This document shows positions 8,359 through 17,342 of a DNA stretch of 64,000 bases, piece by piece. The DNA is from Novosphingobium album (ex Hu et al. 2023). Lineage in GTDB: Bacteria > Pseudomonadota > Alphaproteobacteria > Sphingomonadales > Sphingomonadaceae. The position numbers and the translations under genes are program-made. Under the pieces are notes generated by a model. It was not told where the DNA came from and ran no database searches. It was given only the letters and a program-made list of their open reading frames with translations. Where the stretch lies: NCBI RefSeq assembly GCF_022832385.1, contig NZ_JALHLE010000018.1, positions 62,001-126,000 on the forward strand, given 5' to 3'. Each line of letters begins with the position of its first letter. Position 1 is the first letter of the stretch.

Positions 8359-9147
8359 TTACCCCGACATCTGGTCGCTGAGCGACCGCGCGGCGTTCAG
8401 CAGGGCGTCCTTGAGGCGGGGCAGGGCCTCGCCGCGCATGGCCGAGCCGATGCCGATGGCGACGAGCGCGTGGCTGGGCTTGCCGCCTTCCTCGCGACCG
8501 CTCTTCCAGACCGGCGCGGCGATGACGGTGACGCCGGAGATATAGTGCCCGGCGTCGACGGCGATTCCCGTTTCGCGGGCCTCGGCCACTTGCGCTTTCC
8601 ATTCCTCCCAGCTCGGCGCCTCGTCCCAGCGCAGCGTTTCGAAGCGCGGGCGCAGGTCTTCGTCGGAATAGTTTCCGAAGGCGGCAATGCAGCGGCCGGT
8701 GGCGGAGACCAGCGCCGGGAAACGGCTGCCGACCTGGGTCGATAGCTGGAATGCCTCGCCCGACTGCGACATGGCGGTCACGATAATGCGGTCCAGTCCG
8801 AACATCTGCACGCCCAGCGTCGTCAGCCCGAATTCGCGGGCGATGCGGTCGAGGGCGGGCTGGGCGAGATCGCTGAACCTGTCGCGCCGCAGCCATTGCC
8901 GCGCCAGCGTCAGTACTCCGGCGTCGAGGGCATAGCGCTTGGTATCGGGATCGAAGGACACCAACTCTTCGGCCACCAGCGCGCGCAACACGTAGAGGCA
9001 GGTGCTGGGCACCAGCCCCAGTTCGCGGGCGATCGCCTGCACGCCCATCGGCGCACCGCGCTTGCCCAGCAGCCGCAATACCGCCGCCGCGCGCGAAATC
9101 GCGGGGGCCTTGCTGTCCTTGACGGAGGAGGTTCTTGTGTCTTGCAT
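8359..9147 (-). CDS. IclR-family transcriptional regulator
   Basis: 262-aa IclR-type regulator. The N-terminal winged helix spans roughly residues 17-75 (AISRAAAVLRLLGKRGAPM, then GVQAIARELGLVPSTCLYVL), followed by the GAF-like effector domain with GRCIAAFGNYSDEDLRPRFE and a C-terminal SAMRGEALPRLKDALLNAA. It is divergent from the acyl-CoA ligase gene. A perfect 16-bp palindrome overlaps its start codon, so autoregulation and control of the ligase operon are likely. Members of this family often sense aromatic or acyl-CoA catabolites; the ligand here is unknown. Confidence 0.9.
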   Translation of the reverse strand: MQDTRTSSVKDSKAPAISRAAAVLRLLGKRGAPMGVQAIARELGLVPSTCLYVLRALVAEELVSFDPDTKRYALDAGVLTLARQWLRRDRFSDLAQPALDRIAREFGLTTLGVQMFGLDRIIVTAMSQSGEAFQLSTQVGSRFPALVSATGRCIAAFGNYSDEDLRPRFETLRWDEAPSWEEWKAQVAEARETGIAVDAGHYISGVTVIAAPVWKSGREEGGKPSHALVAIGIGSAMRGEALPRLKDALLNAARSLSDQMSG

Positions 9148-9161
9148 TCAATATATTGAAT
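9146..9161. promoter_or_regulatory. Candidate IclR operator
   Basis: ATTCAATATATTGAAT is a perfect 16-bp palindrome covering the IclR start codon. A further direct half-copy, TTCAATAT, follows at 9166-9173. AT-rich palindromes in divergent intergenic regions are typical IclR-family operators. Confidence 0.6.
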
Positions 9162-9270
9162 AGAGTTCAATATTTACAATAGCAAGCGAAATGTGCCAAA
9201 GGACTTCGCGAAGACGAGGACAGGGTGCGACTCGCTCACAGGAGCGCGCCTGCAACTGGGAGAGCCTCTG

Positions 9271-10845
9271 GTGAAGTTGACCGATTACACGAGCTATGCC
9301 GACGCACAGGCGCACGCCTCCTCGGCGGCGCTCTGGGAGCTGTTCGACGGCGACCGTGAGCATCTCAACATCGCGCACGAGTGCATCACGCGGCACGCCG
9401 ACGGCTCGGACCGTCCGGCGGTGCGCATTGCCCATGCCGATGGTCACGATGAAATCCTGAGCTTCGACACGATTTCGGCAGGCGCCGCGCAGTTCGCGCA
9501 CTGGCTCGATGCCGAGGGCGTGAAGCCGGGCGAGCGCATCGCCTTCATGCTCGAACCCTCGCTGCCTTTCTACGTGTGCCTGTTCGGCGCCATGCAGACC
9601 GGTGCGATCTCGGTGCCGCTGTTCACGCTGTTCGGCCCCGACGCGCTGCGCCTGCGCGTCGGCGACTGCAACCCCTCGATCCTGATCACCAATGCCGAGA
9701 AGGCGGAGCTCGCCCGCTCGGTCGCCAACGAGGATGGCACCCCGCGGGTCATCGTCGCGGACGAGGCGTTCCTCGCCTCGCTGAAGGATCTGCCGACCAC
9801 CTACACGCCGAAGACCAAGGCCACCGACATGGCCGTCTTCCAGTATACCAGCGGAACCACGCGCGAACTGCCCGAGGCGGTCAAGCACTCGCACAAGACG
9901 CTCGTCACACTGATGTTCGCGGCGCTCTATGGCACCGGCATCCGTCCGGGCGACGAGTTCTTCTGCCCCTCCTCGCCTGCGTGGGGCCATGGCCTGTGGC
10001 ACGGCACGCTGGCGCCGCTGGCTCTGGGCGTGACCACCGGCACATTCGCCGGGCGTTTCGATCCGGTCCGCCTGATGAAGGCGCTGGACGACTTCAGGAT
10101 CACCAACATGTCGGCCGCCGCGACCCACTACCGCATGATGAAGAACAGCGGGAAGGGCGGCGATTTCAACTTCCATTTCAAGAAGCTGTCGTTCACCGGC
10201 GAGCCGATCGACCCGGCGACGCTCGAGTGGATCGACGAGTACTTCAAGGTCCCGGCCTGCTCGATGTACGGCACCACCGAAATCGGCGTTGTGCTGGTGA
10301 ACTATCCGGGCGCAGAGGACTTCGTGGTGAAGCCCGGCTCGCTGGGCAAGCCGGTTCCCGGCCAGAAGCTGGAAGTCCACCGTCCCGACGGCACCGTGTG
10401 CGATCCGGGCGAGATCGGCGAACTGATGCTCTGGCGTGGTGGCGGCTGGATGACCACCAAGGACCGGGCGAAGTCGGACGAGGACGGCTACCTCTATCAC
10501 TGCGGCCGCGCCGACGACGTGATCATCTCGGCGGGCTGGACGATGTCCGCCGTAGAGATCGAGAACACGATGCTGCGTCACGAGAACGTGATGGAGTGCG
10601 GCGTGATCGGCGTGCCTGACGAGAAGCGCGGTCAGGTCGTGAAGGCTTTCGTCGTCGCCAATTGCGAAGGCAGCGACGCGCTGACCAAGGAACTGCAGGA
10701 CTTCACCCGCGAGCGGCTTGCCCAGCATGAATTCCCGCGCATTGTCGAATACGTTTCGGAATTGCCCAAGAACCCGGCGGGCAAGGTCCACCGCAAGAAG
10801 TTGCGCGATCTCGAAGCCGAGCGCGCGGCGGCGGCCGCCAACTGA
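9271..10845 (+). CDS. AMP-dependent acyl-CoA synthetase/ligase
   Basis: 524-aa ANL-superfamily enzyme that activates a carboxylic acid to its CoA thioester through an acyl-AMP. Visible motifs are the phosphate loop TSGTTRELPEAVKH (from about residue 193; the canonical form has GxPK here), YGTTE (A5), YHCGRADD and the C-terminal NPAGKVHRKKL with the catalytic lysine. The start is taken as GTG 9271, preceded by GGGAGAG about 6 nt upstream; an upstream extension to 9193 would run close to the IclR operator. The first gene of the IclR-controlled module, it probably activates the substrate of the hydratase, CoA transferase and SDR downstream. Confidence 0.88.
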   Translation: MKLTDYTSYADAQAHASSAALWELFDGDREHLNIAHECITRHADGSDRPAVRIAHADGHDEILSFDTISAGAAQFAHWLDAEGVKPGERIAFMLEPSLPFYVCLFGAMQTGAISVPLFTLFGPDALRLRVGDCNPSILITNAEKAELARSVANEDGTPRVIVADEAFLASLKDLPTTYTPKTKATDMAVFQYTSGTTRELPEAVKHSHKTLVTLMFAALYGTGIRPGDEFFCPSSPAWGHGLWHGTLAPLALGVTTGTFAGRFDPVRLMKALDDFRITNMSAAATHYRMMKNSGKGGDFNFHFKKLSFTGEPIDPATLEWIDEYFKVPACSMYGTTEIGVVLVNYPGAEDFVVKPGSLGKPVPGQKLEVHRPDGTVCDPGEIGELMLWRGGGWMTTKDRAKSDEDGYLYHCGRADDVIISAGWTMSAVEIENTMLRHENVMECGVIGVPDEKRGQVVKAFVVANCEGSDALTKELQDFTRERLAQHEFPRIVEYVSELPKNPAGKVHRKKLRDLEAERAAAAAN

Positions 10846-10874
10846 TTTTACCGAATTTTCAGGAGAGTAGAGAA

Positions 10875-11999
10875 ATGTCAGCCAAATTCCCCAAGATCAC
10901 CGAGGAAGGCCTCGACGATCTGCGCAGCCGCATCGGCGTGAAGATCGAAAACACCGTCGAGCCCTGGAACTACGAAGCCACCCGCGACGCCATCCGTCAC
11001 TACGCGCACGGCATCGGCGACGATAACCCGCTGTGGTGCGATCCCGAGTACGCCGCGAAGACCAAGTACGGTTCTCTCGTGGCGCTGCCCTCGTTCCTGT
11101 TCACCACCAGCCGCATCGTTTCGGGCTACTGCGGTGGTCTCTCGGGCGTGCACGCGATGTGGGCCGGTGCCGACTGGACCTGGGAAAAGCCGGTCCTGCG
11201 CAACGATACCATCTCGGCTGTCGCCTACCTCAAGGATCTCGTCGAGCACCAGACCAAGTTCGCCGGCCGCTCGTTCCAGCAGATCTACCACGTCGACTTC
11301 TTCAACCAGCACGGCGACAAGGTTGCCGGCGCCGACAGCTGGGTGTTCCGCACCGACCGTGACGAGGCCCGCGAGCGCGGCACCAAGTACACCGAAGCGC
11401 GCGGCCGCGTTGAGCCCTTCACGCAGGAGCAGCTCGACGAGTTCTACGACATCTACGACAACGAGGAAGTGCGCGGCGCCGTTCCCCGTTACTGGGAAGA
11501 CGTCAACGTTGGCGACCAGCTGCGTCCGATGATGAAGGGCCCGATGACCGTGACCGGCTTCATCTGCTACGCGCAGGGTTGGGGCGGCCTCTACATCCGC
11601 GCCAACAAGCTGGCCTACAAGATGCAGAAGGCGCACCCGGGCCTCGGCATCCGCAACCGCTTCAACGTGCCGGACTGCCCCGAGCGCGTGCACTGGGACG
11701 AAGCTTTCGCGCTCGAAGTCGGTGCCCCGGGCGCTTACGACTACGGACCAGAGCGTTGCTCGTGGCTGACTCACCACATGACCAACTGGATCGGCGACGA
11801 CGGCTTCCTGCACAAGTCGAACTGCCAGATCCGCCGCCACAACCCGGACGGCGACGCCATGGTCCTGACCGGCGAAGTGACCCGCAAGTTCGAAGAGAAC
11901 GGCAAGAAGTACGTCGAAGTGGCCCAGAAGGCGACCACCCACCGCGGCGAACTCTCGGCCTTCGGCACCTCGGTCGCGGAGCTGCCGACCAAGGGCTGA
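10875..11999 (+). CDS. Tandem hot-dog MaoC/FAS1-like dehydratase
   Basis: 374-aa protein with two hot-dog halves. The N-terminal half contains HYAHGIGDDNPLWCDPEYA, the aspartate/histidine region of the MaoC and FAS1 dehydratase families. The second half, from about residue 190, starts RYWEDVNVGDQL and carries a second substrate-binding region. An AGGAGAG ribosome site lies just before the ATG. It is 29 nt behind the ligase, so co-transcription is likely. Presumed role: hydration of a 2-enoyl-CoA made from the ligase product. It uses highly preferred codons (GCC, AAG, GTC), as expected of a well expressed gene. Confidence 0.85.
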   Translation: MSAKFPKITEEGLDDLRSRIGVKIENTVEPWNYEATRDAIRHYAHGIGDDNPLWCDPEYAAKTKYGSLVALPSFLFTTSRIVSGYCGGLSGVHAMWAGADWTWEKPVLRNDTISAVAYLKDLVEHQTKFAGRSFQQIYHVDFFNQHGDKVAGADSWVFRTDRDEARERGTKYTEARGRVEPFTQEQLDEFYDIYDNEEVRGAVPRYWEDVNVGDQLRPMMKGPMTVTGFICYAQGWGGLYIRANKLAYKMQKAHPGLGIRNRFNVPDCPERVHWDEAFALEVGAPGAYDYGPERCSWLTHHMTNWIGDDGFLHKSNCQIRRHNPDGDAMVLTGEVTRKFEENGKKYVEVAQKATTHRGELSAFGTSVAELPTKG

Positions 12000-12041
12000 T
12001 CGCGCGCCGGCGATGATGGCCGGCACCGGTAATGCGATTCC

Positions 12042-12070
12042 GGCCCGGGCCTTTACCAAAGGTTCGGGCC
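12042..12070. terminator. Interrupted hairpin after the dehydratase
   Basis: GGCCCG and CCTTT pair with AAAGG and CGGGCC around a 3-nt loop, with a 2x2 internal mismatch. There is no T-run, so it may attenuate rather than stop transcription before the hydrolase gene, or protect the 3' end of the highly expressed upstream message. Confidence 0.4.
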
Positions 12071-12112
12071 GTGTCGTAAGTGCCGGTTCAAACAGCGTGA
12101 CAGGAGAGGTCC

Positions 12113-13135
12113 ATGGAAGAGCAGAAGGTAGCAAAGCCGCAATTCGAAGCGAACGGCGACGTGCGCGTCCCGGCGTTTGTTTTGCCGGTTTCTCCGCTGC
12201 TCAGCGAACAGGCCGCAGCTTTCCAGCGTATGCGCGCGACGATGCCCGCCTTCGACGCAGCGGGCGAGGGGCTCGATGTCATCGCCCGGCGCGAGCAGAT
12301 CAACACGTTCATGGCACCCCAGATAGAGCGGCTGCGGGGGATGTTCCCGGTGAACATCGACCGCACCGAAATCGGCGGTGTCGAAGTGCTCGACGTGACG
12401 CCCGCCGATGGCAGCCACGATCCCGATCGCGTGCTGATCAACCTGCACGGCGGGGCCTTTACCGTGGGTTGGGATGGCGTGGCGCTGGTCGAATCGATCC
12501 CGCTGGCCGTGCTGGCAGGCTACCGCGTGGTCAGCGTCAATTACCGCATGGCCCCGGAGCATAAGCATCCCGCTGGCGTCGAGGACGTCGCTGCGGTCTA
12601 TGCCGAACTGCTCAAGACCAATGCTCCCGGCCGCATCGGCGTGTACGGCGGCTCGGCGGGCGGCGCGCTGACGGCGCAGGTGGCGGCTTGGCTGCCTGCA
12701 CATGGATTGCCGCAGGCGGGCGCGGTCGGCATTTTCGGCGCGGGCGGCGTCCCGTTTCACGCGGGCGAATCCGCCTGGACCGCCGGTTACATCGATGGCT
12801 CGTTCCCGCCACCGCCCGCGGATGGCAGCGAACTGGAAGACATCACGCGCGGCTATTTCGAAAGCGTCGACGAACGCAATGACCCCAGCGCCTGGCCGGG
12901 CTATCACCTCGAAACGCTGGCAACATTCCCGCCCACGCTGATCATCACCGGCACCCGCGCGATGGACCTCAGCCCCGCGATCTTTACCAATTCCCAGCTG
13001 CTGAAGGCCGGCGTGCGCTCCACGCTGATCGTCGGCGAGAGCATGGGGCACTGCTATCACTATCAGGTCGCGCTGCCCGAAGGCCGGGATGCGGTGGACC
13101 AGATCATCGCCTTTTTCCGAGAGAACTTGAACTGA
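12113..13135 (+). CDS. Alpha/beta hydrolase, HSL family
   Basis: 340-aa hormone-sensitive-lipase-type esterase. It has the oxyanion-hole HGG (112-114), the nucleophile elbow GGSAGG (Ser181; GDSAGG is the commoner form), an acidic residue in TRAMDLSP (~290) and the catalytic His in ESMGHCYHY (~310). AGGAGAGG precedes the ATG. It may hydrolyse an ester or lactone that yields the acid activated by the acyl-CoA ligase of the same group. Substrate unknown. Confidence 0.85.
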   Translation: MEEQKVAKPQFEANGDVRVPAFVLPVSPLLSEQAAAFQRMRATMPAFDAAGEGLDVIARREQINTFMAPQIERLRGMFPVNIDRTEIGGVEVLDVTPADGSHDPDRVLINLHGGAFTVGWDGVALVESIPLAVLAGYRVVSVNYRMAPEHKHPAGVEDVAAVYAELLKTNAPGRIGVYGGSAGGALTAQVAAWLPAHGLPQAGAVGIFGAGGVPFHAGESAWTAGYIDGSFPPPPADGSELEDITRGYFESVDERNDPSAWPGYHLETLATFPPTLIITGTRAMDLSPAIFTNSQLLKAGVRSTLIVGESMGHCYHYQVALPEGRDAVDQIIAFFRENLN

Positions 13136-13139
13136 GCTT

Positions 13140-14354
13140 ATGCCCGAGACTGAAAATCCTGTCTGGAAAGGCCCTCTCGCCGGCGTGCGCGTGCTGGATT
13201 TCACGCGCGTTCTGGCCGGACCCGCAGCGAGCCTTGCGCTCGCCGATCTGGGTGCCGAAGTGTTCAAGATCGAGCCGCCCGGCACGGGCGACGAGACCCG
13301 CACGTTCCCGCCGATCCGCGACGGGGAGAGCCACTATTACCTTGCCATCAACCGCGGCAAGAAATCGATCGTGGTCGATCTCAAGAGCGAGGAGGGGCTT
13401 GCTCTCGTCAAGGACCTCGCCGCGAAGTGCGATGTGCTGGTTGAGAATTACCGGCCCGGCGTAATGGACCGTCTCGGCCTCGGCTACGAGCCTCTCAAGG
13501 CCATCAACCCGCGCCTGATCTATTGCTCGATCTCGGGTTACGGGCAGACCGGCCCGCTCAAGGACCGGCCCAGTTTCGACATCGTGCTGCAGGCGATGAG
13601 CGGGGCGCTGTCGATGAACGGCGAACCCGATGGCCTGCCGATGAAGCTGGGTATTCCGCTTGGCGATCTGGTGGGCGGCATTAATGGCCCGATCGGTATC
13701 CTCTCCGCGCTCTACGAACGTGAGCGGACCGGGGTGGGGCGGCATATCGACGTCAGCCTGATGGACGGGCTGATGGGGATGCTCGGCTATATCGCGCAGC
13801 TGGCCTTCTTCACCGGGCAGGACCCGCAGCGGGTCGGTTCGCAGCACCCGAACCTCGTGCCTTACGGTATTTTCCCGGCCAGCGACGGCTCGATCGTGAT
13901 CGCCTGTCTCACGCCCGCGTTCTGGGGCAAGGTGTGCCGGTCGATCGGACGTCCCGAACTTACGGACGATGCGCGTTACGACACGCTCGAGAAGCGTCGT
14001 GATGCGCGCGAGGAGGTCAATGCGATCGTCTCCGCATTCACGGAAAAGCACACGGTCGAAGAGATGGTAGAAATCTTCACCCGGCATGAAGTGCCGCACG
14101 CGCCGATCCTTGGTGTGACCGAGGCGCTGAGTCAGCCGCAGGCGGTGGCGCGTGAAATGGTGGTCGAGACCGTGCACGAAACGCTGGGACCGATCCCCAT
14201 CGTCAACCGCTCGATCAAGTTCACTGACGCCGACCAGCCGGTGCCCGAGGCGCCGCCGGTGCTGGGCCAGCACACCGATGCGATCCTTGGCGAAGTGCTC
14301 GATCTTTCGCCCGAGCGGATTACGGCGCTGCGGGCCTCCGGAGTGATTGCATAA
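13140..14354 (+). CDS. CaiB/BaiF (family III) CoA transferase
   Basis: 404-aa class III CoA transferase. The N-terminal GVRVLDFTRVLAGPAASLALADLGAEVFKIE block and RGKKSIVVDLKS are diagnostic. The catalytic Asp is expected in the PSFDIVLQAMSG segment (~140-150). It starts 4 nt after the hydrolase stop. Such enzymes move CoA between acyl groups without ATP. Here it could charge the pathway substrate or recycle CoA from the product. Known relatives act on carnitine, bile acids or 2-methylacyl-CoA; the specific substrate is not readable. Confidence 0.88.
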   Translation: MPETENPVWKGPLAGVRVLDFTRVLAGPAASLALADLGAEVFKIEPPGTGDETRTFPPIRDGESHYYLAINRGKKSIVVDLKSEEGLALVKDLAAKCDVLVENYRPGVMDRLGLGYEPLKAINPRLIYCSISGYGQTGPLKDRPSFDIVLQAMSGALSMNGEPDGLPMKLGIPLGDLVGGINGPIGILSALYERERTGVGRHIDVSLMDGLMGMLGYIAQLAFFTGQDPQRVGSQHPNLVPYGIFPASDGSIVIACLTPAFWGKVCRSIGRPELTDDARYDTLEKRRDAREEVNAIVSAFTEKHTVEEMVEIFTRHEVPHAPILGVTEALSQPQAVAREMVVETVHETLGPIPIVNRSIKFTDADQPVPEAPPVLGQHTDAILGEVLDLSPERITALRASGVIA

Positions 14355-14382
14355 TTGCCGTGATCGGTCTCAAGTCCCGTTC

Positions 14383-14443
14383 GTGTCGAGCGAAGTCGAG
14401 ACACGCTGATCCTGCGCTGACGTGTCTCGACTTCGCTCGACAC
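14383..14443. repeat. REP-like inverted repeat, family B
   Basis: Two 23-bp arms (14383-14405 and 14421-14443) are exact inverted copies with core TCGAGCGAAGTCGAGA, separated by 15 bp. The family differs from that at 1836-1913. It lies between two genes read in the same direction and could give a very stable RNA hairpin limiting read-through into the SDR gene. Confidence 0.8.
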
Positions 14444-14487
14444 GGATGGACGGGCAGCCGGTAAGCATTTTACGAGAGGACCCAGCC

Positions 14488-15408
14488 ATGCCCGACCTGC
14501 GTTTCGACAACCGCGTTGCGGTCATCACCGGCGGTGGGCGCGGGCTGGGTCGGGCCCATGCGCTGCTGCTGGCAAGCCGGGGCTGCAAGATCGTGGTCAA
14601 CGATCCGGGCGTGTCGATGGCGGGCGATGACACCGACGAAGGCCCGGCAGAGGCGCTGGCGGCAGAGATCCGCGCGATGGGCGGTGAGGCCGTTGCCAAC
14701 ACCGACAGCGTCGCGACGCCCGAAGGCGGCAAGGCGATCATCCATTGCGCGCTCGATGCGTTCGGGCGTATCGATATCCTGATCCATTCGGCAGGCAATG
14801 TGCGGCGCGGCAAGCTGACCGAGCTGGCCTACGAGGACTTTACGGCCGTCCTCGATGTCCACCTGAAAGGCGCTTACCACGTCGTGCGCGAGGCTTTCCC
14901 GCACATGATGGCGCAGAACTACGGGCGCATTGTTCTGACCAGCTCGATCAACGGGCTCTATGGCAAGGCGGACAACGTCACGTATTCGATTTGCAAGGCC
15001 GGGTTCATGGGCCTGTCCAACACCGCCGCGATCGAGGGGCAGCACAACAACGTGAAGTCGAACCTTATCGTCCCGGCGGCGGTCACGCGCATGTCCGACG
15101 GGATCGACACCAGCAAGTTCCCGCCGATGACGCCCGAGCAGGTCGCGCCGATGGTCGGCTACCTGTGCCACGAGGACTGCGTGGCGAGCGGCGAAATGTA
15201 CGTCGCCATGGGCGGACGTCTTGCCCGCGCCTGGGTGGCGGAGAATGCCGGTCTCTACCAGCCGGAGTGGTCGCTGGAACAGGTTGCCGCGCATATCGGC
15301 ACGATCCGCAATGGCGGCGAGCAGCTTGCCTTCCCGCCCGTGCCGGACGGCCAGCTTGAGCACTTGCTCCACGGCTTCGGCATGATCCGCGCCGCGCAGG
15401 AAGGTTGA
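14488..15408 (+). CDS. SDR, MFE-2-type 3-hydroxyacyl-CoA dehydrogenase-like
   Basis: 306-aa short-chain dehydrogenase. It resembles the (3R)-hydroxyacyl-CoA dehydrogenase part of peroxisomal multifunctional enzyme 2: TGGGRGLG (14-21), the VNDPGVSMAGDD segment that contacts the adenine side, NVRRGK and the active-site YSICK. Its ATG is preceded by GAGAGGA. Behind a ligase, hot-dog hydratase and CoA transferase, it would oxidise the 3-hydroxyacyl-CoA formed by MaoC-type hydration, which gives the R isomer this SDR type uses. The beta-oxidation role is inferred from neighbours. Confidence 0.85.
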   Translation: MPDLRFDNRVAVITGGGRGLGRAHALLLASRGCKIVVNDPGVSMAGDDTDEGPAEALAAEIRAMGGEAVANTDSVATPEGGKAIIHCALDAFGRIDILIHSAGNVRRGKLTELAYEDFTAVLDVHLKGAYHVVREAFPHMMAQNYGRIVLTSSINGLYGKADNVTYSICKAGFMGLSNTAAIEGQHNNVKSNLIVPAAVTRMSDGIDTSKFPPMTPEQVAPMVGYLCHEDCVASGEMYVAMGGRLARAWVAENAGLYQPEWSLEQVAAHIGTIRNGGEQLAFPPVPDGQLEHLLHGFGMIRAAQEG

Positions 15409-15429
15409 GGCGGCGGGCTCTCGCGCGCT

Positions 15430-16215
15430 CTATTCGATAACGTGCCAGGCCTGCGCGGGATTGTTGGCGTCGGTCTGCAGCCTCAGGTTACGGATGCCGA
15501 GCACCTCTTGCACGGCCACGGCCTCGCCGGGAAAGAGCGGATGGTTGATCTCGTCGAAGGCGAGGATGGCGCCCTTGGGCATGCGTGACAGGATTTTCTC
15601 CAGCACGTGCCGGGTCGGCGCGTAGACGTCGAAATCGAAGATGGCGAGCGCGATGATCGCGTGAGGATTGCGTTCCAGCCAGGGCTCGAAGGTCTCGGTG
15701 ACGTCGCCGGGAACCAGCTCGAATTTCCGGACATCGGGAATGGGGGAGTAGGATTCCTGGGTGGCCAGGTGATCGGTCAGGGTGTCGAGGTAATCGTCCG
15801 GAACGGCAAAGTCGCCGGCTTCCCATCCGTTCGCGCGTTCCGCTTCGGTCAGTTCGCCGGTGAACCCCGCGAAGGTGTCGAAGCCCACGATCTTGCGCAG
15901 GTAGTTGTGCGGTTCGTGGATGCCGCGCAGATTCGTCAGCAGCGATAGCGAGGCGCCGAATTGCACGCCGAACTCGCAGATCATGCCCGATACGCCGAGG
16001 ATCTGGCGATAGAGGTTGTCGTAGTAGAGAATGCGCGACAGCGTGATCCGGTCGGCGAACATGATCGTCTCGTGCATGTTCCAGCTGGAGACGGGAAAGT
16101 TCGGAGAGATCCGGTCTTTAAGATCACGCAGCTTTTGCTGCCTGCCGCGGTGGATGCCGCTTGAACCGGTCTTCTCTGAGGGTTCGTTTACGGCGGCACC
16201 AGCTTTGCTGTTCAT
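15430..16215 (-). CDS. TylF/MycF-like SAM-dependent methyltransferase
   Basis: 261-aa protein (ATG at 16215 behind GAGGGG; a longer start at 16254 is possible). The body contains MICEFGVQFGASLSLLTNL, a variant SAM-binding motif I, followed by VGFDTFAGFTGELTEAE, then LVPGDVTETFEPWLERNP and a core ending AIFDFDVYAPTRHVLEKI. These match the macrocin-O-methyltransferase (TylF) family used for sugar or small-molecule O-methylation. It sits alone, convergent with the MFE-2-like SDR, so neighbours say little. Confidence 0.7.
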   Translation of the reverse strand: MNSKAGAAVNEPSEKTGSSGIHRGRQQKLRDLKDRISPNFPVSSWNMHETIMFADRITLSRILYYDNLYRQILGVSGMICEFGVQFGASLSLLTNLRGIHEPHNYLRKIVGFDTFAGFTGELTEAERANGWEAGDFAVPDDYLDTLTDHLATQESYSPIPDVRKFELVPGDVTETFEPWLERNPHAIIALAIFDFDVYAPTRHVLEKILSRMPKGAILAFDEINHPLFPGEAVAVQEVLGIRNLRLQTDANNPAQAWHVIE

Positions 16216-16357
16216 GCTTGCGGACCCCTCACTGAAGGCATGGCAAAAAGGCAATCGAGGCGATTGTTTCTCGTGAACGTCGTATGCGGGACTTCTTGCC
16301 AGTCAATTAACCTTAAGCTCCGTCATGTTTGGCTGACTGGTTGGTACTGTTGCCGCT

Positions 16358-17224
16358 TTACCCCGCCCGCGCCTTTATCGCCGCCAGCATCGCTTCGGAA
16401 ATGCGCGGCTTGCCGTAATCTCCGGCTGCCACTTCGGCGATCTTGTCACGGATGAAGCGGTCGGGATCGGCGGCGTGGCGAGCAAGAGTGGTCCAGGCCT
16501 CCTCGTGCGAGGGGATCAGAATCTTTCCTGCTTCCATGCCGTTTGCCAGCGTGCGGGCGCAGTCTTCGACAGTGATGAGATCGAGATCGCTGCCGGGGCC
16601 GCGCATTTCGAGGCCTTCGGTCCATGTCTTCATCGCGTCCATCACGCCGGTCATCACCGGGCCGGGGATCAGGCAGCTCACGCGGATGCCCAGGGGCTCG
16701 AGATAGAGCGCCAGCGATTCCGACAGCGCGATCACGCCGGCCTTGGCCGAGACATAGGGCATACGCGTTGCCGCGAAGGGATAGAGCCCGGCGAAGGAGG
16801 CGGTGTTGACGATGAAGCCCGATCCGCGCGCCAGCATTTTCGGCAGGAACACGGCATTGCTGCGTACCACCGGCATCAGATTGAGGTCGATGATGCGCTG
16901 CCACTCGGAAACCGGGATGTCTTCCGGGTTGCCGTGGAGAATGCCGCCGACGTTGTTCATCACGATGCCGACCGGACCGAAGGCCGCTTCGGCGGTCTCA
17001 GCAGTCTCGCGGATCGAGGCATCGCTGGTCACGTCGCAGCGCAGCGCCTTGGCCTGCCCGCCGCCTTCGAGGATCACTTGGGCGGTCTTTTCCGCTTCGG
17101 CTATGTCGATGTCGGCTACTGCCACGCGGGCGCCGCGCAGCGCGAATTCCTGCGCGACGGCTCGGCCGATGCCCTTGCCGCCGCCAAAGATGAGGGTGCT
17201 GCGTCCCGCGAAGACGTCTGTCAT
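16358..17224 (-). CDS. SDR-family oxidoreductase
   Basis: 288-aa classical SDR with a GGGKGIG dinucleotide motif, Asp in VADIDIAEAEK suggesting NAD preference, NNVGG, the active-site YVSAK and PGPVMTGVMDAM. The C-terminus is ~40 residues longer than a minimal SDR (EEAWTTLARHAADPDRFIRD). It is read in the same direction as the PQQ dehydrogenase 119 bp upstream of it, so an alcohol or aldehyde pathway link is possible. Substrate unknown. Confidence 0.85.
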   Translation of the reverse strand: MTDVFAGRSTLIFGGGKGIGRAVAQEFALRGARVAVADIDIAEAEKTAQVILEGGGQAKALRCDVTSDASIRETAETAEAAFGPVGIVMNNVGGILHGNPEDIPVSEWQRIIDLNLMPVVRSNAVFLPKMLARGSGFIVNTASFAGLYPFAATRMPYVSAKAGVIALSESLALYLEPLGIRVSCLIPGPVMTGVMDAMKTWTEGLEMRGPGSDLDLITVEDCARTLANGMEAGKILIPSHEEAWTTLARHAADPDRFIRDKIAEVAAGDYGKPRISEAMLAAIKARAG

Positions 17225-17342
17225 TCCCGCTCTCCCATATCCGGTCCGGGTGTCGTTACGGACCCGTCCCCGGACAGCAAGGGCAAGTGCGCACCGGGTC
17301 GGGGATCGTTACGGCGAGGCGCCGCGACGATCCTCTGTGGCG

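Noticed and set aside
9148-10791. 547-codon minus frame opposite the acyl-CoA ligase
   Set aside because: Antisense shadow with no ribosome site; the ligase motifs are on the + strand.
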